The position numbers were made by a program, and so were the translations under genes. The notes under the pieces were generated by a model that was given only the letters and a program-made list of their open reading frames with translations, ran no database searches and was not told the DNA's origin. DNA of 64,000 nt from JAAGZL01 sp050297535 (GTDB lineage Bacteria > Pseudomonadota > Gammaproteobacteria > Chromatiales > Chromatiaceae): NCBI GenBank assembly GCA_050297535.1, contig JBNKSV010000003.1, positions 1 through 64,000 of the forward strand. Reading direction: 5' to 3'. Below are positions 16,669 through 25,621 of this stretch, piece by piece; the first letter of the stretch is position 1; each line of letters starts with the position of its first letter.

Positions 16669-18354
16669 TTGCGTACTAGAATGCTATCAGGCAATGAGGC
16701 GGTGGCGCTTGGGGCCTGGGAGGCTGGTGTGGCGGTTGGTTGTGGCTACCCAGGTACACCATCTACTGAGATATTGGAGGCGCTGTCTACTCAGCCTGAG
16801 GTCTATTCTGAGTGGTCGGTAAACGAGAAGGTGGCGCTGGAGGTTGGCGTTGGCGCATCTTTGGCGGGCGGACGGGCCCTGGTGACAATGAAGCATGTCG
16901 GTGTGAACGTGGCGGCTGATCCGTTGTTCACTGCAAGTTATATGGGCGTGCGCGGTGGTTTGGTTATAGTCACCGCCGACGACCCGGACATGCACTCGTC
17001 GCAGAACGAGCAGGATAACCGCAACTATGCGGTGGCCGCTAAGGTGCCGATGCTGGAGCCATCTGACTCTCAAGAGGCCAGGGAGTTTACCAAGCTGGCC
17101 TTCGAGTTGTCGGAGAAATATGACACCCCCGTATTCCTGCGTATGACCACACGCCTGTCACACTCCAAGAGTTTGGTCGCTCAATTCCCGGAAGATGGCC
17201 CACAGCGCCAAGAGGCGCCGCTTGCGCCAGGTTTTGTCTCCGATCCTGGCAAGTATGTGATGATACCGGGTAACGCCAGGGTAAGGCGGAGGGCGGTAGA
17301 AGAGCGGATGCGTATGCTGGTAGATGCCGCTGCCTCCCATCCTGCCAACCGTATTGATTGGCCCAATGGTGAACCGGCAGATGGGCAAAAGGTACCTCTT
17401 GGTGTAATAACCTCCGGCATACCCTACACCTATGTGCGCGAAGTTGCACCAGATGCGGCGGTGTTGAAGCTGGGACTGGTGCATCCGTTGTCACGGGAAC
17501 AGATTGAGGCATTTGCTGCCAAGGTAGAGAGCCTTTATGTGGTTGAGGAGTTGGATCCAGTGTTGGAGACCCAGCTCAAGGCGTGGGGGCTAGAGTGTAT
17601 CGGCAAGGAGGCGTTTCCTACTATAGGTGAGTTTACCCCATCGGTTGTGGCCGCTGGTCTGGGACGTGAGGAGAGCGTAGCTCTGCTTGAGCCATCCATT
17701 GCCCCACAGCCGCGACGTCCCGGTCTCTGTGCTGGTTGTCCCCACGATCATGTGTTCAAGGAACTGCGCCGCAGAGATATGCTGATCTCTGGCGATATCG
17801 GTTGCTATTCGCTGGGGGTGCTGCCCCCATACAATGCGATGGATACCCTGCTGGATATGGGTGCCTCTATCACCATGGCCCATGGTATGGATGTTGTGGT
17901 ACCGGCGGAGCAGCGAGGCAAGATCGCCGCCGTTATTGGAGACTCTACTTTTGCCCACTCCGGCATTACCGGCCTGTTGAACGCAGTGTGGAATGGGCGT
18001 GATCTGCTGTGCATCGTACTCGATAATGGCACTACCGCCATGACCGGCATGCAGCCTAATCCTATGAGCGGGGAGCGCATGGGCCGTGAGGATTCGTCCA
18101 GTGTCGACTATGAGTTGTTGGCCAGGTCTATTGGTATCCCGGCGGAGAACGTGGGGATGGTGGATGCATATGACACGCCAGGTATATCCAGTGCTATTGA
18201 AAACCTTGCTGCACGCAGTGGCGTGCGGTTGTTGGTGGTGTTGGGAATGTGCCTGATCGAGGGAAGGAAGCTCAAGCGTTTAGATAAGTTTGACGACAAA
18301 AAGACGTTACGTCGTGAACTGGTCAATCGGTATGTGACCGGAGGTGATCAGTGA
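16669..18354 (+). CDS. iorA: Indolepyruvate ferredoxin oxidoreductase alpha subunit, lacking ferredoxin domain
   Basis: It oxidatively decarboxylates aryl-pyruvates to aryl-acetyl-CoA with thiamine diphosphate. A TTG start at 16669 (GGGGAAGAGAG before it) gives MRTRMLSGNEAVALGAWEAG; ATG 16681 is an alternative. The N-terminal pyrimidine-binding domain carries GCGYPGTPSTEI. CAGCPH (Cys354, Cys357) leads into the TPP-binding domain with ISGDIGCYSLG and GDSTFAHSGITGL. The 561-residue chain ends at LVNRYVTGG with no CxxCxxCxxxC clusters, whereas classical IorA has two at its C-terminus. Electrons must then leave via another carrier. The stop overlaps iorB by 4 bases. Confidence 0.92.
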   Translation: MRTRMLSGNEAVALGAWEAGVAVGCGYPGTPSTEILEALSTQPEVYSEWSVNEKVALEVGVGASLAGGRALVTMKHVGVNVAADPLFTASYMGVRGGLVIVTADDPDMHSSQNEQDNRNYAVAAKVPMLEPSDSQEAREFTKLAFELSEKYDTPVFLRMTTRLSHSKSLVAQFPEDGPQRQEAPLAPGFVSDPGKYVMIPGNARVRRRAVEERMRMLVDAAASHPANRIDWPNGEPADGQKVPLGVITSGIPYTYVREVAPDAAVLKLGLVHPLSREQIEAFAAKVESLYVVEELDPVLETQLKAWGLECIGKEAFPTIGEFTPSVVAAGLGREESVALLEPSIAPQPRRPGLCAGCPHDHVFKELRRRDMLISGDIGCYSLGVLPPYNAMDTLLDMGASITMAHGMDVVVPAEQRGKIAAVIGDSTFAHSGITGLLNAVWNGRDLLCIVLDNGTTAMTGMQPNPMSGERMGREDSSSVDYELLARSIGIPAENVGMVDAYDTPGISSAIENLAARSGVRLLVVLGMCLIEGRKLKRLDKFDDKKTLRRELVNRYVTGGDQ

Positions 18355-18947
18355 GCGGTGTATTCAATGTAATGATGGTTGGCGTGGGCGGTCAGGGCAT
18401 AGTGCTGGCCTCCGACATTCTGGCAGAGGCCGCAGCCCTGTCTGGCCAGGATGTAAAAAAGAGTGAGATCCACGGTATGTCGCGGCGCGGCGGACCGGTG
18501 TTTAGCCACGTCAGGTTTGGCGAACGTGTCTACTCACCAGTGATCGACAACGGCAAGGCCGATGTTATCGTGGCCACGGAGCAGATGGAGCTGATTCGTT
18601 GGGCCCCATGGGCGCGTTTGGGCGCGGATGCCTGTTATCTAGACGCGCCTATCATGCCGGTGGGGGTGACGGAGTATCCCCCAGAGCTGGGTAGTGAAAT
18701 CAAGCGGCTGTTTTCGCGGGTGGTACGAATCGAGCCTAGTATTATCGGTCGCAGTGTGCAGCCAAAGATGCATAACACCGTGCTGCTGGGCGCGGCATCT
18801 CTTCTATTTCCGCTACCAGAAGATAGCTTTCGACAGGCCTTGGAGATTGCATCACCAAAAGGGAGTTTTGATACTAATCTGGCGGCCTTTGAGATAGGGC
18901 TAAGCATGGCGAAAAATCAACTTACCGGGGTGGCAGATGTGGAATGA
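18351..18947 (+). CDS. iorB: Indolepyruvate oxidoreductase beta subunit
   Basis: This 198-residue protein is the gamma-domain partner of IorA. It starts at the GTG overlapping the iorA stop and opens with NVMMVGVGGQGIVLASDILA, a glycine-rich loop typical of 2-oxoacid oxidoreductase gamma domains, then EIHGMSRRGGPVFSHVRFG. It overlaps paaK by 11 bases. The tight coupling of iorA, iorB, paaK and an ACT gene is a known arrangement for aryl-acetyl-CoA metabolism in anaerobes and facultative proteobacteria. Confidence 0.93.
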   Translation: MSGVFNVMMVGVGGQGIVLASDILAEAAALSGQDVKKSEIHGMSRRGGPVFSHVRFGERVYSPVIDNGKADVIVATEQMELIRWAPWARLGADACYLDAPIMPVGVTEYPPELGSEIKRLFSRVVRIEPSIIGRSVQPKMHNTVLLGAASLLFPLPEDSFRQALEIASPKGSFDTNLAAFEIGLSMAKNQLTGVADVE

Positions 18948-20244
18948 GATAGAACAGACCATGCCCGTCGAAAGATTGCGGCAGTTGCAGCTACAGCGGT
19001 TGCAGGGATTGGTGAAGTTGGTCTATGAACGGGTGCCTTTCTATCGCGAGAGACTGAATGCCGCCGGTCTTGGGCCTGATTCGATAACCAGTCTAGATGA
19101 CTTGGCGAAGCTGCCGTTTACTTCTAAGTACGATATGCGCGATGTATTCCCGTTCGGACTCTTGGCCTCACCCAAGTCGGATATAGTGGAATTGCACATG
19201 TCCTCTGGTACCACTGGAAAACCGGTGGTTGGAGCCTATACCCGCAACGATCTGGAGGTATGGGGAGAGGTGATGGCGCGCACCCTTAATGCCGGTGGTG
19301 TGGGAGCAGATGATATTGTACAGGTGGCCTACGGATACGGGTTGTTCACCGGTGGTTTGGGCGGTCATTATGGATCTGTTACCCTGGGTGCTATGACTCT
19401 GCCTATGTCGTCTGGTAACACCTTTCGCCAGATCAACACCATTATGGATTTTGGCACCACCGCGCTGCTGTGCACCCCATCCTATGCGATGTATATCGCT
19501 GAGTATGCCGCTGAACATGATATAGATCTTGCGTCCTCATCCTTGCGATTCGGTTTCTTCGGTGCCGAGCCGTGGAGCGAGGCCATGCGTTCTGATATTG
19601 AAGCCAAGATGGGTATCAAGGCCTATGATATCTATGGGCTGACTGAGCTGATAGGTCCTGGCGTGGCTGCGGAGTGTTGTGAACAGGATGGGATGCACAT
19701 CTTCGAAGATCACTTCTACCCAGAGATCATAGATCCTGATACCGGTGAGGTATTGCCGCCGGGAGAGGTGGGCGAACTGGTACTGACCACATTGACCCGC
19801 ACCGGCACGCCAGTGTTGCGCTATCGTACCCGTGATATAACCTATCTGATCGAAGAGCCCTGCGCTTGTGGCCGCACCTCACGGCGCGTTCATCGCCTGA
19901 TGGGACGTGATGACGATATGTTGATTATCCGCGGTGTGAATATATTCCCGCAGCAGGTGGAAGAGGTGCTGCTGCGAGTGGAGGGGGTCGAGCCCTACTA
20001 CCAGATAGTGGTTGATCGCGAAGGCTCTATGGATACCCTGGAGGTAGAGGTGGAGATGGCCGAATCTCTCTTTTCCGATGAGGTGCGTGTGGTCATGGAG
20101 CTTGAGCGCAACATAGAACATGAGCTGAAACTGGCGCTGGGTATTCAGGCTAAGGTGAAGCTGGTAAATCCCAAATCCATTGAGCGCAGCGAGGGCAAGG
20201 CCAAGCGGATCATAGATCGACGTTCGATAACGACCGGCGTATAG
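18937..20244 (+). CDS. paaK: Phenylacetate-CoA ligase
   Basis: This 435-residue adenylate-forming enzyme converts aryl-acetate, CoA and ATP to aryl-acetyl-CoA. Motifs: LHMSSGTTGKPVVGAYT (P-loop-like AMP-binding), IYGLTELIGPGVAAEC (adenine binding), TRDIT and GRTSRRVHRLMGRDDDMLI, then RGVNIFPQQVEEVL (hinge to the C-terminal lid). The length is normal for PaaK. It starts inside the iorB end. With IorAB it could either salvage free arylacetates or run towards ATP formation; the sequence does not decide. Confidence 0.94.
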   Translation: MWNEIEQTMPVERLRQLQLQRLQGLVKLVYERVPFYRERLNAAGLGPDSITSLDDLAKLPFTSKYDMRDVFPFGLLASPKSDIVELHMSSGTTGKPVVGAYTRNDLEVWGEVMARTLNAGGVGADDIVQVAYGYGLFTGGLGGHYGSVTLGAMTLPMSSGNTFRQINTIMDFGTTALLCTPSYAMYIAEYAAEHDIDLASSSLRFGFFGAEPWSEAMRSDIEAKMGIKAYDIYGLTELIGPGVAAECCEQDGMHIFEDHFYPEIIDPDTGEVLPPGEVGELVLTTLTRTGTPVLRYRTRDITYLIEEPCACGRTSRRVHRLMGRDDDMLIIRGVNIFPQQVEEVLLRVEGVEPYYQIVVDREGSMDTLEVEVEMAESLFSDEVRVVMELERNIEHELKLALGIQAKVKLVNPKSIERSEGKAKRIIDRRSITTGV

Positions 20245-20255
20245 AGGGGGCGAAG

Positions 20256-20657
20256 ATGATTCTTAAACAGGTATCTGTTTTTCTAGAGAGAAGCCAAGGC
20301 AAGCTGGTCCCGGTCATCAGGCATTTGGGAAAGCGGGGGATAAATCTACGTGCGCTAATGTTGGCCGATACCGACCGTTTCGGTATTTTGCGGTTCATCC
20401 CGGATGATGCAGATGCCGCCTTGGAAGCGGTGCATGAGATGGGCAATACCGCCCTGATCTCGGAGGTTGTTGGTATCGAGGTTGATGATCACCCAGGAGC
20501 CCTGGCCGATGTATTGGCGATCTTCGATGGCAGTGAAGTCGATATCGAATATCTATATGCGGAGTTGGCCTCTGATGGTAGGCATGCGTTGTTGGTACTG
20601 AAATTGGATCCGATGGAAACGGCGCTGGAACTGTTGGCAGAGGCGGGGTTGTCTTAG
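20256..20657 (+). CDS. ACT-domain protein of the ior/paaK operon
   Basis: This 133-residue protein is made of two ACT repeats. The first, residues 1-65, opens MILKQVSVFLERSQGKLVPV; the second, residues 68-133, contains GIEVDDHPGALADVLAIF. ACT domains bind amino acids; in this operon type the protein is presumed to sense aromatic amino acids and tune IorAB or PaaK. An AGAGGGGGCGAAG ribosome site precedes ATG, and it follows paaK by 11 bases, closing the operon. Confidence 0.9.
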   Translation: MILKQVSVFLERSQGKLVPVIRHLGKRGINLRALMLADTDRFGILRFIPDDADAALEAVHEMGNTALISEVVGIEVDDHPGALADVLAIFDGSEVDIEYLYAELASDGRHALLVLKLDPMETALELLAEAGLS

Positions 20658-20786
20658 CGGTCTCACAATCTAGGGAACAGCTGAATAATTCGCTATTTTC
20701 AGCACGCCTCAGACTGTTTACGGCTTCAAATTATTAAACCTGCCCACATCTACAAGAATGAAAATGGAATGGATCTCTTCTGTTCT

Positions 20787-23651
20787 TTAGATTGCCACTA
20801 TAAGTCGTACCGCATCCAGTCTTATCTTAGAAGAGGCCATGTGCGATTCTAACTGCCGCCGCTGTTCCTGCATGATTCCTATCTCTTCCGGCCTGATGTT
20901 GGGGTTGATCTGTTGTAGCGCCACCAATCGCTCAATCTCCAACTCATACTGTGAACGCATCTTTGAGATGGAATTGGCCAGCAGGTCTTTGGCGGCTGAT
21001 TCCGCCCGTTGTTCTCCTTGGTGCAGCATCTCCTGAATACGTTTACGTAACGGTGTTATCAGTTTGCCCAGTATCTTCTTTTCCAGGAATATGCTGTTTG
21101 CGGCGATAAAGTCCGGTGTCAGGGTTTTGTTTAGATCGGAGCAGTTTTGATCGATTACGGTGCGGATCAGGGTCGATGGCAGAAAACGTCCTGACTCCAG
21201 TTCTCTGGGGGCAGGGCATTCCAATACGAAGAGTAGTTCCAGAAAGATAGAGTTTGCCGTGACATTCGGATGCTTGATTGCCATGGCGCAGCTATTTCCT
21301 TCCTCACGCTCCAATAGCATCTCCATGGCGTCGCGCACCATGGGGTGTTCCCAGGTTAGAAATTGCCGGTCTTCATGGGCCAGGGCATGTGGGCGGTCAA
21401 ATGTTACCGTTAGACCGTCCGCAGGCATATGTGGAAAATGCTCCACGTGCATATGGGCGCCCGGCCTTATTACCTGGCTGTGTTCGCTGTGAGGTTCCGT
21501 TTCAAGATTGAATGCGGAACATAGATCGCTCATAAATTCTGGAAGGTTGGGGTTGTTATCGCTGGCCTCTATGGAACCTTTCAGTTCATTGGCCGACCGC
21601 ATGCGGCAGGAGTTTAGCTCCAGCAGATGATCGCGTCCCTGTTCCAGGCGCTGGCTGGTTGCTCGGTATAACTCTCTGGTGTCTGCAATCAATTTCTGGA
21701 GATCGGCGCCGGAGGAGTTGATGCATTGGGAAATTTGTTCTTTGATCTGCGTGAATATCTGCTGTCCGGGGGCGCAGGTTTGTTCGCAGGCGTTCAGTCC
21801 TTCGTGATACCAGCGCAGCATGATCTCCTGGGCGCTATTCTGGAAATATGGCGCATGCAGTTGCACGCTATGACGCTGGCCGATGCGATCTAGTCTTCCA
21901 ATGCGTTGTTCCAGCAGGTCCGGGTTGGCCGGTAGGTCAAACAGGATCAGGTGGTGCGCAAATTGAAAATTGCGTCCCTCGCTGCCGATCTCGGAACAGA
22001 TCAGAATCTGACACCCTTGCTGTTGGTCTGCGAACCAGGCGGCTGCCCGGTCTCTTTCAATGATGCTGCGCCGTTCATGGAATAGGGCTGCGGGCATACC
22101 TTCACGTTGCCGTAGTGTCTGTTCCAGACCCATAGCGGTGTCGGCACTGGAACATATCAACAATACCTTTTCCTGGTTCAGCTCCCGTAGTTTGTTTATC
22201 AGCCACTCCACGCGTGGATCAAATTGCCACCAGGGCTTATTTGTATCGTTGTAGATTGTTTCAGGATGGAGTAGATGCAATGGGTCAATCGTATTCTGCT
22301 CGATAGAATCTTGGTATTCACTCGGATAGACCAGTGGGTAGCTGTGCAACTTGCGCGGCGAGAATCCCTTGATCCTGCTGCGGGTGTTGCGGAACAGGAC
22401 CCGGCCGGTGCCGTGCCGGTCCAGCAGCATCTCAATGAGTTGTTCCTTGACGGTTGCCGTGAAGTTACCCTGCTGTAGTTCACCGATTAGTTGCGATGCC
22501 TGGTCATGCTTTAGTAGTTGCGACAGGCTTTTTATCTGTTTTGCAGTGAGTGGCTTGTTCGACAGAAGTTGTGTCGCGGCCTCTGCAACTGGCTGGTATT
22601 GCTCCTGTTCCTGCATGAAGGTATCCAGACAGTGGAAGCGGGAGGGGTCCAGCAGTCGCAGGCGGGCAAAGTGCCCGGATTGGCCAAGTTGTTCCGGGGT
22701 CGCTGTCAGCAGTAGTACTCCGGGTATGCTCATAGCCAACATTTCCACGGCCTGATAGGCTGGGCTGGGCGCATCCGTACGCCATTCCAGATGGTGTGCC
22801 TCATCCACGATCAGGATATCCCAACCGGCCGCTACTGCCTGGTTACGGCGCCGTTCCGAGTCTGTGAGCAGGCTTAGGCTACAGATAACCAACTGTTCCG
22901 CAAGAAACGGGTTATCGCCCTGACCAGATGCGCTGATAGCATCGCAGCGTTCTTCATCGAACAGGCTGAATCTGAGGTTGAACCGGCGTACCAATTCGAC
23001 CAGCCACTGATGTAGTAGTGGTTCCGGGACCACTATCAGGGCGCGACTGGCCTTGCCGCTGAGTAGTTGTCGATGCAGGATCAGACAGGACTCGATGGTC
23101 TTACCCAATCCGACCTCATCCGCCAATAGCACCCTGGGGGCCAGGCGTTTCCCCACTTCGTGGGCTATATAGAGTTGATGGGGAAGTAGCTCAATGCGTG
23201 CGCCGTTCAATCCGATTAGATCGGATTGCGCCAGCAGTTGTCGTTGTTCAAGGGTTCGTCGACGCAGTTCGAACCAGTGGTTATCGTCGATCAGTCCGTT
23301 TAGTAAACGTTCCTGGGGGCGGTTGAATTGGAGAAAGCTACTTAATGAGCCTTCTGCCAGTTCTGCATCTGTTCCGTCTTCTTTGCGTCCGGCATAGATG
23401 CAGAGACCATGTTCTTGCCGTACCGAGGTTATCGTAAGTATCCATCCTTCAACACTTTCCGTGATGTCTCCTGGTTGGAGTATTACCCTGGTGATGGGTG
23501 CGCTCTCCGCAGCATAGATGCGGGTCTCGCCAGTGGCTGGAAAGAATAGGGTAATGGTGCGACCTTCCTGTTGGATTAAGGAACCAAGCCCAAGTTCAGG
23601 TTCCGCATCGCTTACCCAGCGCTGGCCCAAGGTGTATTCGGTTGTGGACAT
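20787..23651 (-). CDS. rapA: RNA polymerase-associated protein RapA
   Basis: This Swi2/Snf2 ATPase recycles RNA polymerase stalled after transcription. At 954 residues it is near the E. coli 968. The N-terminal tandem Tudor-like region opens TEYTLGQRWVSDAEPELGLG. Walker A is DEVGLGKT (178-185) and the DEAH box is at 283-286 (IVDEAHHLEW). The helicase C part includes LICSEIGSEGRNFQFAHHLI and LEQRIGRLDRIGQ (motif VI). RapA is restricted to gammaproteobacteria, which helps place the organism. It is alone, divergent from the sRNA candidate. Confidence 0.96.
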   Translation of the reverse strand: MSTTEYTLGQRWVSDAEPELGLGSLIQQEGRTITLFFPATGETRIYAAESAPITRVILQPGDITESVEGWILTITSVRQEHGLCIYAGRKEDGTDAELAEGSLSSFLQFNRPQERLLNGLIDDNHWFELRRRTLEQRQLLAQSDLIGLNGARIELLPHQLYIAHEVGKRLAPRVLLADEVGLGKTIESCLILHRQLLSGKASRALIVVPEPLLHQWLVELVRRFNLRFSLFDEERCDAISASGQGDNPFLAEQLVICSLSLLTDSERRRNQAVAAGWDILIVDEAHHLEWRTDAPSPAYQAVEMLAMSIPGVLLLTATPEQLGQSGHFARLRLLDPSRFHCLDTFMQEQEQYQPVAEAATQLLSNKPLTAKQIKSLSQLLKHDQASQLIGELQQGNFTATVKEQLIEMLLDRHGTGRVLFRNTRSRIKGFSPRKLHSYPLVYPSEYQDSIEQNTIDPLHLLHPETIYNDTNKPWWQFDPRVEWLINKLRELNQEKVLLICSSADTAMGLEQTLRQREGMPAALFHERRSIIERDRAAAWFADQQQGCQILICSEIGSEGRNFQFAHHLILFDLPANPDLLEQRIGRLDRIGQRHSVQLHAPYFQNSAQEIMLRWYHEGLNACEQTCAPGQQIFTQIKEQISQCINSSGADLQKLIADTRELYRATSQRLEQGRDHLLELNSCRMRSANELKGSIEASDNNPNLPEFMSDLCSAFNLETEPHSEHSQVIRPGAHMHVEHFPHMPADGLTVTFDRPHALAHEDRQFLTWEHPMVRDAMEMLLEREEGNSCAMAIKHPNVTANSIFLELLFVLECPAPRELESGRFLPSTLIRTVIDQNCSDLNKTLTPDFIAANSIFLEKKILGKLITPLRKRIQEMLHQGEQRAESAAKDLLANSISKMRSQYELEIERLVALQQINPNIRPEEIGIMQEQRRQLESHMASSKIRLDAVRLIVAI

Positions 23652-23709
23652 CTGTCGTGATTAGAGGCTAAAAAGTCGGCAAGGATAGCAGTCGCTGACA
23701 TGCATGTCA

Positions 23710-23727
23710 TGTAAGAATAATCATACA
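23710..23727 (+). promoter_or_regulatory. GacA-type upstream activating box
   Basis: TGTAAG-N6-CATACA differs at one base from the TGTAAG-N6-CTTACA palindrome bound by the response regulator GacA upstream of rsmY/rsmZ in pseudomonads. It ends 7 bases before a -35 box, centred near -51 relative to the predicted start. Confidence 0.6.
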
Positions 23728-23734
23728 GCAAATA

Positions 23735-23763
23735 TTGATAATTCTGATGGCCAGCGGTATATC
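23735..23763 (+). promoter_or_regulatory. Sigma70 promoter of the Rsm-like sRNA
   Basis: TTGATA (23735-23740), an exact 17-base spacer and TATATC (23758-23763). A start near 23770 is expected. The only open frame across this stretch has no ribosome site. Confidence 0.55.
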
Positions 23764-23769
23764 TATGTC

Positions 23770-23908
23770 CTACTGTTTAACCAAGATCATTCGTATGGAA
23801 TAGATGATCTTTGGAGCCTAGACCCTACCCCAAGGGTTATGCATGGAAGCATCGAAGGGATGCAAAACGTCGATCAACACTTCCGTTTGTGGTCGACGTT
23901 TTTTTTGC
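23770..23908 (+). ncRNA. Candidate RsmY/RsmZ/CsrB-like regulatory RNA
   Basis: This predicted RNA of about 139 nt should titrate a CsrA/RsmA protein. Hairpin 1: AAGATCAT (23783-23790) pairs perfectly with ATGATCTT (23804-23811), with TATGGAAT in the loop. A second GGA follows at 23813. Hairpin 2: ACCCT/AGGGT (23822-23837). Hairpin 3: ATGC/GCAT with ATGGAA as its loop (23839-23852). A fourth GGA lies at 23858. The end is an intrinsic terminator with a 10-bp AAAACGTCGA/TCGACGTTTT stem (23864-23902) and a run of T. Hairpins displaying AUGGA, single-stranded GGA between them, length and promoter layout all match the Rsm/Csr class. It has not been compared with any covariance model. Confidence 0.6.
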
Positions 23909-23932
23909 TGTGCGATAAACCTGTCACAACAA

Positions 23933-24751
23933 CTATTCACTCCTATCTAAATGCACATCCATCTGTGGATATGGAATAGATATACCGTTTGTGTCAAAGG
24001 CCAGCTTTATCTTTTCTGTAAGATCAAATTTTACCGGCCAATAGTCGCCGTTCTTTACCCATGGCCTGACCACAAAGTTGACGCTGCTCTCGGCCAGTTC
24101 ATCAACCGCAACTAGTGGTTCTGGCTCCTTTAGTATGCGCTCATCCTGGTTCAGGATATCCAGCATAATATCCTTGGCCTTTTTTATATCGTCTCCATAA
24201 CCTATGCCGAATACCATATCTATACGCCTGGTATCTTTGGCCGAGTAGTTGATGATATTGCCGTTGTAGATGGCTCCATTCGGGACGATGACCGCGCGGT
24301 TGTCGCCAGTGCGCATCACGGTGTTGAATATAGTTATAGATTCGATGATACCTGAGGTGCCTCCTGCCTCTACAAAGTCCCCGGTCTTAAAGGGGCGAAA
24401 GAATATCATCATTACGCCAGAGGCGAAGTTTTGCAGGGAGTTCTGCAGCGCCAGGCCTATGGCAAGTCCTGCCGCGCCTAGTAGTGCGATGAGGGAGGTT
24501 GTGTCTACGCCTAGCTGATCGAGGGCGGCGATGATAATGAGTAGCAGCAAGACGCTATTAACTATTGATGCGATGAAATTTATAAGAATCCTATCCATCT
24601 CTGTCTTCTGCAATATCTTCTTCAGTAGTTTTATCAGCGCCTTGGCGATCATGCGTCCGATAACAAAGATAGCTATGGCAAAAATAACGTTTATGCCCCA
24701 GGGGATTACATAGGTGGAAATTAGTTCGTTGATCTTCTCTGCTTCAGGCAT
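23933..24751 (-). CDS. mscS: Small-conductance mechanosensitive channel (MscS family)
   Basis: This 272-residue inner-membrane channel releases solutes on hypo-osmotic shock. It has three N-terminal membrane helices, with the pore helix in LIALLGAAGLAIGLALQNSL then QNFASG (the Gly/Ala-packed TM3 of MscS). The beta domain follows with FFRPFKTGDFVEAGGTSGII and VPNGAIYNGNIINYS, then the cytosolic vestibule. The length is close to E. coli MscS (286). It is transcribed towards the sRNA terminator and 39 bases downstream of the secretin-like gene. Confidence 0.94.
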   Translation of the reverse strand: MPEAEKINELISTYVIPWGINVIFAIAIFVIGRMIAKALIKLLKKILQKTEMDRILINFIASIVNSVLLLLIIIAALDQLGVDTTSLIALLGAAGLAIGLALQNSLQNFASGVMMIFFRPFKTGDFVEAGGTSGIIESITIFNTVMRTGDNRAVIVPNGAIYNGNIINYSAKDTRRIDMVFGIGYGDDIKKAKDIMLDILNQDERILKEPEPLVAVDELAESSVNFVVRPWVKNGDYWPVKFDLTEKIKLAFDTNGISIPYPQMDVHLDRSE

Positions 24752-24790
24752 GGTTTTAGTCCAGTTTTGTGATTAGTGTTACCAGGATAG

Positions 24791-25609
24791 TTAGCGTATC
24801 TCTTCGACCAGGAGTTGAATCGAGTGTTGATTGTGGCCGGATGTTTGCGCCTTCCTGACCACACCGGAATTGGTGGTATCCACGCTATCAGCAATACCGC
24901 CGATAGTTATCCACTCTCCGATACTTCCGCGCACAGTAGTATTGGCACCAGTGATATCATAGGTGCCATGGATTGAGCCCTGACGTTGCATGTGCGGGGA
25001 GACGCTGAGTGTTACCTGGTTACCGTTCAGGTAGGGCACCACATAAAATCCGGTAGTAACATCCAGGTAGCGTACGTTGTTTTGTTGTTGGATTGCCCCT
25101 CCGGATACGATGGTCGTCTGTTCATTGATTGGCACAGATTCACCTGTAGCGATAAATGCAGGTTTTCCCTCCAGGGTCTGGATGTGCTGGGTTGAATCCA
25201 GTTGGCTGCTGGTGCTGCTTGATCGCACCTTGATGCGAGCTGTTCCTGGGGTTACTCGTTGACCGGTAGTTATGTTGCTGTGTTTGCCCAGTTTAGCGTT
25301 TATATCCGCACTTATCCCATTTCTGTCCAGATCGTAGGATGCGCCTTGCCGCACATATATGATCAGTTTACGGGCAGGGCGGTCTACGCTATCCAATATT
25401 TTCTTAACATCGGCGATCTGTTCTGGCGTGGCGCGTATAATCAGCTGGTTATTCATGCCAGTTACGGTGCCGTTAGGTTCCACCAGCGGTTTGATGATGG
25501 GTATTACCTCTTCAACTGGGCGCGCCTTCAGTTCAATGATTTCCATAGGGTCAGCGGCCAGGGCTATGCAGTGGTAAACCAGTAGTGATAACAGGAGTAA
25601 TCGCTTCAT
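24791..25609 (-). CDS. Short secretin-like protein
   Basis: This 272-residue protein has a signal peptide (to about ALAA, residue 19). An N1/secretin-N-like domain follows: IIELKARPVEEVIPIIKPLV then GMNNQLIIRATPEQIADVKK and ILDSVDRPARKLII. The second half, with a GKPAFIATGESVPI segment and a VTLSVSPHMQRQG segment, resembles the start of the GspD/PilQ secretin domain. At under half the length of true secretins it lacks most of the multimerising barrel and there is no pilotin or secretion operon. It may be a periplasmic or outer-membrane accessory of a remote machine. Confidence 0.75.
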   Translation of the reverse strand: MKRLLLLSLLVYHCIALAADPMEIIELKARPVEEVIPIIKPLVEPNGTVTGMNNQLIIRATPEQIADVKKILDSVDRPARKLIIYVRQGASYDLDRNGISADINAKLGKHSNITTGQRVTPGTARIKVRSSSTSSQLDSTQHIQTLEGKPAFIATGESVPINEQTTIVSGGAIQQQNNVRYLDVTTGFYVVPYLNGNQVTLSVSPHMQRQGSIHGTYDITGANTTVRGSIGEWITIGGIADSVDTTNSGVVRKAQTSGHNQHSIQLLVEEIR

Positions 25610-25621
25610 TGTGGCACCTTG

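Noticed and set aside
23704..23979. 91-residue plus-strand ORF over the sRNA candidate
   Set aside because: It has no ribosome site, starts upstream of the predicted promoter and runs through the terminator into mscS antisense.
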